A stretch of 64,000 nt of DNA from Lysobacter_C viscosus (lineage in GTDB: Bacteria > Pseudomonadota > Gammaproteobacteria > Xanthomonadales > Xanthomonadaceae). Every line of letters begins with the position of its first letter. The first letter of the stretch is position 1. The notes under the pieces are model-generated. The model had not been told where the DNA came from. It ran no database searches and saw nothing but the letters and a program-made list of their open reading frames with translations. The stretch covers positions 124,001 to 188,000 of the forward strand of contig NZ_JBJMAV010000003.1 in the NCBI RefSeq assembly GCF_046600715.1, read 5' to 3'. The position numbers and the translations under genes are program-made. Positions 24,725 through 32,237 of the stretch are shown in pieces.

Positions 24725-25831
24725 ATGAGCGCTCAGTCCGCATCCCAAGCCCCCAACCTCGGCATGGAGGTCACCACCTTCGAGAACCCGCTTGGGATCG
24801 ACGGCTTCGAGTTCGTGGAGTTCGCCGCGCCCGAAGGCCAGCAGGCGCTGTTGCACGACTACTTCCGCAGGATGGGTTTCACCGCGGTCCTGCGCCACAA
24901 GAGCCGGCCGATCACCGTGTACCGCCAGGGCGGGGTCAACTTCCTGGTCAACGAAGACCCGGACAGCTTCGCGGCGGACTTCGCCAAGGCGCACGGCCCC
25001 AGCGCGTGCGGCTTCGCGATCCGCTTCAAGGAATCTTCCGACACGGTCTGCAAGACGGTGCTGGGCAACGGCGGCGAGGCCATCGACCACAAGCCGCAGA
25101 GCAAGGCGATCGATGCGCCGGTGGTCAAGGGCATCGGCGACTGCATGCTGTACCTGGTCGACCGCTATGGCGCCAAGGGCAGCCCGTACGGCGACTTCGA
25201 GCCGATCGAAGGCGTCGACCAGAACCCGAAAGGGTTCGGCCTGACGTTCATCGACCACCTGACCCACAACCTGTACTTCGGCAACATGCAGAAGTGGTCG
25301 GATTACTACGAGCGGCTGTTCAACTTCCGCGAGATCCGCTACTTCGACATCAAGGGCGCCAAGACCGGCCTGGTGTCCAAGGCGATGACCGCGCCCGACG
25401 GCGTGGTGCGCATCCCGCTCAACGAGTCCAACGACCCCAAGAGCCAGATCAACGAGTACCTGGACGCCTACAAGGGCGAGGGCATCCAGCACATCGCGTG
25501 CTTCACCGACGACATCTACGAAACGGTGGAGAAGATGCACGCACAGGGCATCGAGTTCCTCGACACCCCCGACACCTATTTCGAAGTGGTCGACCAGCGC
25601 ATCCCCGACCATGGCGAGGACGTCGCGCGGCTGGCGCGCAACAAGATCCTGATCGACGCCGATGCCGAGACCAAGAAGCGCCTTCTGCTGCAGATCTTCA
25701 CCCAGAACGCGATCGGCCCGATCTTCTTCGAGATCATCCAGCGCAAGGGCAACGAAGGCTTCGGCGAAGGCAACTTCCAGGCGCTGTTCGAGAGCATCGA
25801 GCGCGACCAGATGAAGCGCGGCGTCCTCTGA
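24725..25831 (+). CDS. hppD: 4-hydroxyphenylpyruvate dioxygenase
   Basis: 368 residues. A non-haem iron enzyme converting 4-hydroxyphenylpyruvate to homogentisate in tyrosine breakdown. The three iron ligands are visible in the C-terminal half: His near 178 (FIDHLTHNLYFGN), His in GIQHIACFTDD, and Glu in GPIFFEIIQRKG. The C-terminal NFQALFESIERDQ is family-typical. CCAGGAGTCCCCCC precedes the ATG. hmgA follows after about 46 nt, so the two form an operon under the promoter at 24630-24658. The product can also oxidise to pyomelanin if hmgA is blocked. Confidence 0.95.
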   Translation: MSAQSASQAPNLGMEVTTFENPLGIDGFEFVEFAAPEGQQALLHDYFRRMGFTAVLRHKSRPITVYRQGGVNFLVNEDPDSFAADFAKAHGPSACGFAIRFKESSDTVCKTVLGNGGEAIDHKPQSKAIDAPVVKGIGDCMLYLVDRYGAKGSPYGDFEPIEGVDQNPKGFGLTFIDHLTHNLYFGNMQKWSDYYERLFNFREIRYFDIKGAKTGLVSKAMTAPDGVVRIPLNESNDPKSQINEYLDAYKGEGIQHIACFTDDIYETVEKMHAQGIEFLDTPDTYFEVVDQRIPDHGEDVARLARNKILIDADAETKKRLLLQIFTQNAIGPIFFEIIQRKGNEGFGEGNFQALFESIERDQMKRGVL

Positions 25832-25877
25832 CGCGTGATGTCACCGGAGCCCGCTTCCGGCAGGAGGGCGGGCTCGA

Positions 25878-27203
25878 ATGCAAAGGCACGCCATGACCAT
25901 CGCAAGCAACGGCTACCAATCGGGCTTCGGCAACGAATTCGCCACCGAGGCGCTCGAAGGCACGCTTCCCATCGGCCGCAACTCGCCGCAGCGCGTCGCC
26001 CACGGCCTGTATGCCGAGCAGCTGTCGGGGACCGCCTTCACCGCACCGCGCAGCGAGAACCGGCGCAGCTGGCTCTACCGCATCCGCCCGGCAGCCATGC
26101 ACGGCGCGTTCGCCCCCTACCGCGCGGCGGTCCGGGACCAGGCGACGTTCCACAACGACTTCGGTGACGGCCCGGTGTCACCCGACCAGCTGCGCTGGGA
26201 TCCGCTGCCCCTGCCGCAGGCGCCGACCGACTTCCTCGATGGGCTGTTGACGATGGCCGGCAACGGCGGGCCCGCCGCCCAGACCGGGATCGGCGTGCAC
26301 GTGTACGCCGCCAACCGCGACATGGACGGGCGCTTCTTCTACGACGCCGACGGCGAGCTGCTGATCGTGCCGCAGCAGGGCCGGCTGCACATCGCCACCG
26401 AGATGGGCGTGCTTGAGGTCGAGCCGCAGGAGATCGCGGTGATCCCACGCGGCGTGCGTTTCGCTGTTTCGCTGCCCGACGGGCACGCGCGCGGCTACGT
26501 TTGCGAGAACTTCGGCGCGCTGCTGCGGCTGCCCGACCTGGGGCCGATCGGCAGTAACGGCCTGGCCAACCCGCGCGACTTCCTGACCCCCAACGCGGCT
26601 TTCGAGGACCGCGAGGGCGGGTTCGAACTGGTCGCCAAGTTCCAGGGCCACCTGTGGCGCGCCGACATCGGCCATTCGCCGCTGGACGTGGTCGGCTGGC
26701 ACGGCAACTACGCGCCCTACAAGTACGATCTGCGCCGCTTCAACGCGATCGGCTCGATCAGCTACGACCACCCCGACCCGAGCATCTTCCTGGTGCTGCA
26801 CTCGGCCAGCGACACGCCGGGCACCAGCAACATCGATTTCGCGATCTTCCCGCCACGGATCCTGGCGATGCAGGACACCTTCCGCCCGCCCTGGTTCCAC
26901 CGCAACATCGCCAGCGAGTTCATGGGCCTGGTCCACGGCGCCTACGATGCGAAGGCAGAGGGCTTCGCGCCCGGCGGCTGCTCGCTGCACAACTCGATGA
27001 CCGGACACGGGCCGGATGCGGCCACCTTCGACAAGGCCAGCAGCGCCGACCTGTCGCAACCGGACGTCATCGGCGACACCATGGCCTTCATGTTCGAGAC
27101 GCGCGCGGTGATCCGCCCGACCGCGCAGGCGTTCGACGCCCCGCATCGGCAGCGCAACTACCAGGCCTGCTGGGCGGGGCTGCGCAAGCACTTCACGGGC
27201 TGA
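25878..27203 (+). CDS. hmgA: Homogentisate 1,2-dioxygenase
   Basis: About 441 residues. It opens the ring of homogentisate to give maleylacetoacetate. Family blocks: GYQSGFGNEFATEALEGTLP, RRSWLYRIRPAAMHGAF, GWHGNYAPYKYDLRRFN, and PPWFHRNIASEFMGLVHGAY containing iron ligands, then GGCSLHNSMTGHGPD. Two starts are possible: 25878 has AGGAGG 10 nt upstream; 25893 (MTIASNGYQSG) has AAAGG 6 nt upstream. It is the second gene of the hppD operon. The next enzymes (isomerase and hydrolase) are at 52.2-54.0 kb, not here. Confidence 0.95.
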   Translation: MQRHAMTIASNGYQSGFGNEFATEALEGTLPIGRNSPQRVAHGLYAEQLSGTAFTAPRSENRRSWLYRIRPAAMHGAFAPYRAAVRDQATFHNDFGDGPVSPDQLRWDPLPLPQAPTDFLDGLLTMAGNGGPAAQTGIGVHVYAANRDMDGRFFYDADGELLIVPQQGRLHIATEMGVLEVEPQEIAVIPRGVRFAVSLPDGHARGYVCENFGALLRLPDLGPIGSNGLANPRDFLTPNAAFEDREGGFELVAKFQGHLWRADIGHSPLDVVGWHGNYAPYKYDLRRFNAIGSISYDHPDPSIFLVLHSASDTPGTSNIDFAIFPPRILAMQDTFRPPWFHRNIASEFMGLVHGAYDAKAEGFAPGGCSLHNSMTGHGPDAATFDKASSADLSQPDVIGDTMAFMFETRAVIRPTAQAFDAPHRQRNYQACWAGLRKHFTG

Positions 27204-27287
27204 GGTTTCGCACCGACTTCACGGCGCGCGGCTAGGCTGCGGCGGTTCCGTTCCGCCGCATCCGTCCGCCTGCCCCGGAGACCGCGA

Positions 27288-27920
27288 ATGCCCCACGCCC
27301 TCCCCCTGGCCCTCGTGCTGGTCCTGTCTCTGGTGGCCTGCACTGGCGAGCGCGGGACCGCCATGCCGGCCGGCACCCCGGCCGTCGCCTCCGACCCGGC
27401 CGCGCCGCCGCCCATCGACCAGCCCGATGAGGACATCCCGCCCGCCACCGCGCCGGCGGTGCCCGCGACCGGCCCGGTCGAGGCGCGCATGGACGGCGTC
27501 GGGCCCGCACGCCTGGGGATGACCGACGAGGAGGTCCGGGCGGCCTGGGACGGCACGCTGGTGGGCAACCCGGCCGAAGGCGAATCGTGCTTCCACCTCA
27601 GTCCCGAGGGCCAGGTCGACATCGCCCACTTCGCGATGATGTTCGGCGACGGGCGGCTGGTGCGCTATTCGGTCGACAGCGACGCCATGGTCGCGCCCGG
27701 TGGCGGCCATCGCGGGATGTCGGCGGACGACATCCGCGGGCTGTACCCGGACCGCGTCGAGGCGCGTTCGCACATGTACACCGAAGGCCAGTACCTGCGG
27801 GTCACCGGCCACGCCGGCAGCGACACGGTGATCGTGTTCGAGACCGACGCGCAGGGCACCGTGTCCGGGTGGCGGGTCGGCGTGCAGCCGCACGTGGATT
27901 ACGTGGAAGGCTGCTCGTAG
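27288..27920 (+). CDS. Hypothetical lipoprotein
   Basis: 210 residues. Signal sequence with lipobox LVAC (MPHALPLALVLVLSLVAC), a Pro/Ala-rich spacer of about 45 residues, then a conserved-looking domain: VGPARLGMTDEEVRAAWDG, SCFHLSPEG, MMFGDGRLVRYSVD and RGMSADDIRGLYPDRVE. The repeated GxxRxGMxxxxV pattern resembles small periplasmic domains that pair a helix with a beta sheet; I cannot name a family. It would be membrane-anchored facing the periplasm. A -10-like TAGGCT lies at about 27232. Confidence 0.75.
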   Translation: MPHALPLALVLVLSLVACTGERGTAMPAGTPAVASDPAAPPPIDQPDEDIPPATAPAVPATGPVEARMDGVGPARLGMTDEEVRAAWDGTLVGNPAEGESCFHLSPEGQVDIAHFAMMFGDGRLVRYSVDSDAMVAPGGGHRGMSADDIRGLYPDRVEARSHMYTEGQYLRVTGHAGSDTVIVFETDAQGTVSGWRVGVQPHVDYVEGCS

Positions 27921-28003
27921 CGGGCGTGGCGCGCTGCGCCAGCCGCTGCGCCTAGAATTGCCGGCGACGCTTCCGTCGCGGGTCAGCACACGGGGAGAGG
28001 GGT

Positions 28004-28957
28004 ATGTGGGCATCACTGGGTTGGTTCGCTCTGGGCTTGTTGTTGCTGGCGCTGGGCGGCGATTCGATCGTCAAGGGCGCTTCGGGCCTGGCGCGCCGGT
28101 TGGGCGCATCGCCGTTCATTGCCGGGCTGGTGCTGGTCGCGATCGGCACGTCGCTGCCCGAACTGGCGGTCAACCTGCACGCGGTGTGGCGCGGCGACGC
28201 GTCCCTGGCACTTGGCAACGCGGTCGGCAGCAACATCGTCAACATCGGCCTGACCCTGGGCGCCGCTGCACTGGCGGCGCCGCTGCTGGTCCGTTGGCGC
28301 GCGCTCTCGCCACTGCTGGGTTGCCTGCTGGCCGGTACCGTGGTGGTGGCGCTGCTGGGCCTGGACGGCATGCTGTCGCGGGTCGAGGGCATCGGCCTGA
28401 TGCTCGCGTTCGCCGCCGTGCTCGCGTTCGCGCTCACGCACAGCCGCAATGAATCACCCGAGTTGAAGGCGGAGATCGAGGCCTACACGGCCACCCGCAC
28501 CGACTGGGGACTCAACCTGGTCCGCCTGCTGATCGCGGCCGCGCTGCTGTACTACGGGGCGCGCTTCGTCGTCGACGGTGCGCTCGGGCTGGGCCCGGCG
28601 CTGGGCATGAGTCCGCTGCTGCTTGGCCTGCTGCCGGTCGCGATCGGCACCGCGTTGCCGGAAGTGGCCGCGGCGATCGCGGCGGCGCGGCGGGGGCAGG
28701 GCGACATGGTGGTGGGCCACGTCATCGGCGCCAGCCTGTTCAACCTGCTGGTGGTGGTCGGCGGCATGGCGGCGATCCGGCCGGTATCGGTGCCCGAATC
28801 CTTCGTCAGGCTCGAGTGGCCGGCGGCGTTCGTGTTCGCCTTGATGCTGGTGCCGATGCTGCGTGGCGACCTGCGCCTGGGCCGTCGCGAGGGCGGCGTG
28901 CTGCTGGCGGCCTTCGTCGGCTGGGCGTTGCTGGAGTGGTGGGTCATCCGCCACTGA
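28004..28957 (+). CDS. Calcium/sodium (cation) antiporter, CaCA family
   Basis: 317 residues, about ten membrane helices in two inverted halves. Each half has the alpha-repeat motifs: AIGTSLPELAVN with GNAVGSNIVNIGLT in the first, AIGTALPEVAAA with GHVIGASLFNLLVV in the second. This is the YrbG-like group. It exchanges Ca2+ or other cations against Na+ or H+ in the inner membrane. CACGGGGAGAGGGGT supplies the ribosome-binding site, and TAGAAT at 27953-27958 is a likely -10 box. It is convergent with the Mrp antiporter operon, another cation-transport locus. Confidence 0.9.
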   Translation: MWASLGWFALGLLLLALGGDSIVKGASGLARRLGASPFIAGLVLVAIGTSLPELAVNLHAVWRGDASLALGNAVGSNIVNIGLTLGAAALAAPLLVRWRALSPLLGCLLAGTVVVALLGLDGMLSRVEGIGLMLAFAAVLAFALTHSRNESPELKAEIEAYTATRTDWGLNLVRLLIAAALLYYGARFVVDGALGLGPALGMSPLLLGLLPVAIGTALPEVAAAIAAARRGQGDMVVGHVIGASLFNLLVVVGGMAAIRPVSVPESFVRLEWPAAFVFALMLVPMLRGDLRLGRREGGVLLAAFVGWALLEWWVIRH

Positions 28958-29030
28958 GGCCGGTCACCGCGCAATCCACCGGCGGACCGAAGTCCGGCAG
29001 GCGACGCCAGGCCGGCGAGCAACCCACGGC

Positions 29031-29426
29031 CTAGCGGCCTTCGCTTTCGCCGGCGGACCGCGCCGTGCCCGGCTCGGGCACGACCGGGGGCTGCGGTGTA
29101 TCGGTATCGGGCAGGGCAGGACGCTGCTGCGGATCGAGCGCCAGCGCCGCACGGGCCATCAGGTGCGCGCTGATCGGCGCGGTGATGAACAGGAACACCG
29201 TGATCAGGATCTCGCGCAGCCCCAACGCCAGTCCATCCCCGAGCCACGCGTGGTAGCCGATCGATGCCAGCAGGATGCAGCCCACCCCCAGCGTGGTGGC
29301 CTTGGTGGGCCCGTGCAGCCGCTTGAGGAAGTCCGACAGCTTGACCAGCCCCAGCGAGCCGACCAGCACGAAGAAGCTGCCGATCGCGAGCAGCGCGGTC
29401 AGGGCGATGTCCAGCACCGGGCTCAT
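29031..29426 (-). CDS. mrpG: Mrp Na+/H+ antiporter subunit G
   Basis: 131 residues, three membrane helices, then a hydrophilic Pro-rich tail. The blocks GSFFVLVGSLGLVKLSDFLK, RLHGPTKATTLGVGCILLAS and FLFITAPISAHLMARAA are the MrpG/PhaG signature. The ATG at 29426 overlaps the mrpF stop by 4 bp. It is the last gene of the operon. The subunit is needed for assembly and activity of the multi-subunit antiporter in the inner membrane. Confidence 0.92.
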   Translation of the reverse strand: MSPVLDIALTALLAIGSFFVLVGSLGLVKLSDFLKRLHGPTKATTLGVGCILLASIGYHAWLGDGLALGLREILITVFLFITAPISAHLMARAALALDPQQRPALPDTDTPQPPVVPEPGTARSAGESEGR

Positions 29427-29692
29427 TCGACGATGTCCCGGCGCAACACGTACTTGCTGAGCATGACCGTCCCCACGAAGCCGAGCATGGCGATGACCAG
29501 CGCCGCCTCGAAGAACACCGAGGACTGCAGGTACATCCCGAACAGGATCAGCACGGCGATGGTGTTCACGTACAGGGTGTCCAGCCCCAGGATGCGGTCG
29601 GGAACCGTAGGCCCACGCAACAGGCGCCACAGGCTCATCAGCATCGCCAGGCCGACCACGTGCAGTGCCACGAGCACGGCGATGTCGGTCAC
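29423..29692 (-). CDS. mrpF: Mrp Na+/H+ antiporter subunit F
   Basis: 89 residues from the GTG at 29692, which has GAAGGAGATATTCCC upstream. Three membrane helices; GPTVPDRILGLDTLYVNTIA and EAALVIAMLGFVGTVMLSKY are the MrpF signature (conserved Asp in PDRILxxD). It overlaps mrpE and mrpG by 4 bp each, so translation is coupled. Confidence 0.92.
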   Translation of the reverse strand: MTDIAVLVALHVVGLAMLMSLWRLLRGPTVPDRILGLDTLYVNTIAVLILFGMYLQSSVFFEAALVIAMLGFVGTVMLSKYVLRRDIVE

Positions 29693-30174
29693 GGGAATAT
29701 CTCCTTCAACGGCGCCTCGTAGCGCGCCTTGATCTCCGCCACGGTGGCCCGGGCATCCTTCAGGTTGAACGCGTGCACCAGCAGGTGGCGCTGGTCCTCG
29801 GACAGTTCGGCCGACAGCGTGCCGGGGGTCAGGGTGATGATGCTGGCCAGCGCGGTGATGCCGTGGATGTTGCGCAGGTCCAGTGGCAGCCAGAAGAAGC
29901 CCGGGGTCAGCACGCGCTCCGGACCGATGATCCGCCGCGCGACCTCGATGTTGGACAGCAGCATGTCCCACAGCACCCGGCGACCCAGCACCAGCACCGC
30001 CCACGACCGGCCGAAGCGGGCGCGTTCGGGCTGAAGCATCCCGGCCAACAATGGCAACGCCAACGCCAACACGGCAGCAAGTGCGAGCTGGCCGGGGCTG
30101 AAGTCGCCCACCAGCAGCAGCCACAGCACGAACACGGCCACGCTCAGCGGCGGCGAGGGCAGCAGGCGGCTCAT
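29689..30174 (-). CDS. mrpE: Mrp Na+/H+ antiporter subunit E
   Basis: 161 residues. Two N-terminal membrane helices (SVAVFVLWLLLVGDFSPGQL, AAVLALALPLL), then an amphipathic domain with VLWDMLLSNIEVARRIIGP and ASIITLTPGTLSAELSEDQR, the family signature. It overlaps mrpD by 4 bp (ATGA) and mrpF by 4 bp. Subunit E stabilises the complex and is not itself thought to conduct ions. Confidence 0.93.
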   Translation of the reverse strand: MSRLLPSPPLSVAVFVLWLLLVGDFSPGQLALAAVLALALPLLAGMLQPERARFGRSWAVLVLGRRVLWDMLLSNIEVARRIIGPERVLTPGFFWLPLDLRNIHGITALASIITLTPGTLSAELSEDQRHLLVHAFNLKDARATVAEIKARYEAPLKEIFP

Positions 30175-31715
30175 GGCGAGGGCTCCCTGAGTTGCGGCAC
30201 GCGATCACGCGCGGCCTGCATGTAGGCCGCGGGCTCAAGCACTTGCTCGCCCGCGGCCTGTGCGTAGCGAACCACCGGTGCGCCCCACACCGTCAGCCCG
30301 ACGCCGTAGGCCAGCAGCAGCCCGGCGCCGGCCCACTGGGCGCGCAGAGGTGGCGAAGGGGGGCGTACGCCCTCGGGCCAGGGCTCGGCGCGCCAGAACA
30401 CCTGGCTGCCGGTGCGGGCCAGTGCCACCAAAGTCAGCAGGCTGGTCAGCAGCACCGTGCCCCACACCCACATCCGCCACCCCTCCGGCACCGCGTCCAG
30501 CAGCAGCGCCTTGCCGATGAAGCCCGACAATGGCGGCAGGCCGGCAGCCGAGACCGCGGCGATTACGAACAGCAGCGCCAGCGGGGCGTTGCGGCGGAGC
30601 GGGCCGGCATTGTCCAGCGCGTCGCCCGCGCGCCCGCGCTGGCCCCGGACCAGGTCCATCACCAGGAACAGCCCGGCGGTGACGAAGGTGCTGTGCACCA
30701 GGTAGTAGAGGCCGGCACCGACGGTCGCAGGCGTGCCCAGCGCGAAGGCCACGAACAACGTCGCCGCCGAGGCGATCACCAGGTAGGCCACCAGCATCCG
30801 CAGGGTCGAGGCGGCCAGGGCGCCCAACGTGGCCAGCAGCAGGGTCAGCAGGCCGGTCCACAGCAGCCACGGCCACGCCCAGCCGGCGAGCTCGCCGGGG
30901 CCGTCGCCGAACACCAGCGTGTACACGCGCAGCACCGAGTACACGCCGACCTTGGTCATGATCGCGAACAGCGCCGCCACCGCGGCCGGCGCACGCGCGT
31001 AGGCGTTGGGCAGCCACAGGTACAGCGGCAGCAGCGCCGCCTTGGCGCAGAACACCACCAGCAGCAGGCCCGACGCCGCGCGCACCAGCGCCATGTCACC
31101 GCGGTCCAGCGCGGCCACGCGGGCGCCCATCTCGGCCATGTTGAGCGTGCCCAGCAGCCCGTACAGCAGCCCCAGTGCGACCAGGAACAGGGTCGAGGCG
31201 GTGATGTTGAAAACCACGTAGTGCAGGCCCGCGCGCATCCGCGGGCCGCGACCGCCGCTGAGCAGCAGGCCGTAGGAGGCGATCAGCATCACCTCGAAGA
31301 ACACGAACAGGTTGAACAGGTCGCCGGTCAGGAACGCGCCATTGAGGCCCGCCAGCTGCAGCTGGAACAGGCCGTGGAAATGCCGCGCGCGGCGGTCCCA
31401 GCCCGCGCCCGCATAAAGCAGGCTGGCCACCGCCAGCAGGCTCGTGGTCAGCACCAGGCCGGCACTGAGCCGATCGGCCACCAGCGCGATGCCCAGTCGC
31501 GCCGGCCAGTCGCCCAGCAGGTAGAAGGTGATGGCGCCGGTGTCGGCCTGGACCACGAGCGCCATCGCCGCCAGCAGCAGCGCGAGCATCCCGGTCCAGC
31601 CGATGATCCGTTGCATGAAGATGCCGCGGCGCTCGAACACCAGCGCCACCGAACCGAACAGCAGCGGGAGCAGGATCGGCAACACCGCCAGGTGCACGGA
31701 CAACGCCTCCGGCAT
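30171..31715 (-). CDS. mrpD: Mrp Na+/H+ antiporter subunit D (NuoN/NuoM-like)
   Basis: 514 residues, about 14 membrane helices of the complex I NuoL/M/N type. Proton-path residues are visible: a Glu in the helix LFNLFVFFEVMLIASYGLLL and Lys residues in FCAKAALLPLYLWLPNAYA and ALFAIMTKVGVYSVLRVYTL. The ATG at 31715 shares one base with the mrpC stop (TGATG). With subunit A it makes up the ion-translocating core of the antiporter, exchanging cytoplasmic Na+ (or K+) for H+. Confidence 0.94.
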   Translation of the reverse strand: MPEALSVHLAVLPILLPLLFGSVALVFERRGIFMQRIIGWTGMLALLLAAMALVVQADTGAITFYLLGDWPARLGIALVADRLSAGLVLTTSLLAVASLLYAGAGWDRRARHFHGLFQLQLAGLNGAFLTGDLFNLFVFFEVMLIASYGLLLSGGRGPRMRAGLHYVVFNITASTLFLVALGLLYGLLGTLNMAEMGARVAALDRGDMALVRAASGLLLVVFCAKAALLPLYLWLPNAYARAPAAVAALFAIMTKVGVYSVLRVYTLVFGDGPGELAGWAWPWLLWTGLLTLLLATLGALAASTLRMLVAYLVIASAATLFVAFALGTPATVGAGLYYLVHSTFVTAGLFLVMDLVRGQRGRAGDALDNAGPLRRNAPLALLFVIAAVSAAGLPPLSGFIGKALLLDAVPEGWRMWVWGTVLLTSLLTLVALARTGSQVFWRAEPWPEGVRPPSPPLRAQWAGAGLLLAYGVGLTVWGAPVVRYAQAAGEQVLEPAAYMQAARDRVPQLREPSP

Positions 31716-32062
31716 CAGGGCATCCTCTCGCCGCCGGCATCGACGTGGTCATCGCCGTTGTCGGCGCGGCTGCGCATCGCCACCACGATGGTGACGGCCG
31801 TCATCGCGAAGGCGATCACGATCGCCGTCAGCACCAGCGCCTGCGGCAGCGGATCGGTGTAGTGCGCCAGCGTGGTGGCGACGCCGGGCCTGATCACCGG
31901 TGGCTTGCCCACGACCAGCCGGCCGGCGGAAAAGATCAGCAGGTTGGTCGCATACGACAGCAGGGTCAGCCCCAGGATCATGTCGAAGCTGCGCGAGCGC
32001 AGCAGCAGGTACACGCCGGCAGCGGTCAGGGTGCCGATGACGGTGGCCAGTGCGAATTCCAC
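31715..32062 (-). CDS. mrpC: Mrp Na+/H+ antiporter subunit C (NuoK-like)
   Basis: 115 residues from a GTG at 32062, three membrane helices. ATVIGTLTAAGVYLLLRSRS, LLSYATNLLIFSAG and DPLPQALVLTAIVIAFAMTA are the NuoK/MrpC signature (conserved DPLPQALVLTAIVI). It is the only operon member not overlapping the gene before it: 175 nt with a structured element separate it from mrpAB. Its ribosome-binding site is weak (AGGGCACC some 9 nt upstream). Confidence 0.93.
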   Translation of the reverse strand: MEFALATVIGTLTAAGVYLLLRSRSFDMILGLTLLSYATNLLIFSAGRLVVGKPPVIRPGVATTLAHYTDPLPQALVLTAIVIAFAMTAVTIVVAMRSRADNGDDHVDAGGERMP

Positions 32063-32122
32063 TAGAGGTGCCCTCGTTGCGTGTACGTGCCGGGCGCCGG
32101 CCGCCTTCCGGACTGCGCGTTG

Positions 32123-32217
32123 CGCATTCCGGTTCCCGTGTTCCTCCAGATCCCCGACATCACCGCTGCGCGCTGATGTCGCCCCCTTGACTCAAGGGGG
32201 CTGAAAACCGGAATGCG
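32123..32217 (-). other. Predicted three-way-junction RNA/DNA element between mrpAB and mrpC
   Basis: Three nested perfect inverted repeats account for nearly the whole stretch. P1: CGCATTCCGGTT (32123-32134) with AACCGGAATGCG (32206-32217), 12 bp. P2: GACATCA (32156-32162) with TGATGTC (32174-32180), 7 bp. P3: GCCCCCTTGA (32181-32190) with TCAAGGGGGC (32192-32201), 10 bp. P2 and P3 abut without a gap inside P1, giving a closed three-way junction on either strand. It lies in the mrp transcript about 60 nt before mrpC. It could be an mRNA processing or attenuation site, a small RNA, or a non-autonomous inserted element. Confidence 0.6.
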
Positions 32218-32237
32218 TTGCAGCTCAGTCGCTTGCG

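Noticed and set aside
25006..25896. A 296-codon plus-strand frame overlapping hppD
   Set aside because: It is the +1 shadow of hppD, Arg/Gly/Pro-rich without motifs.
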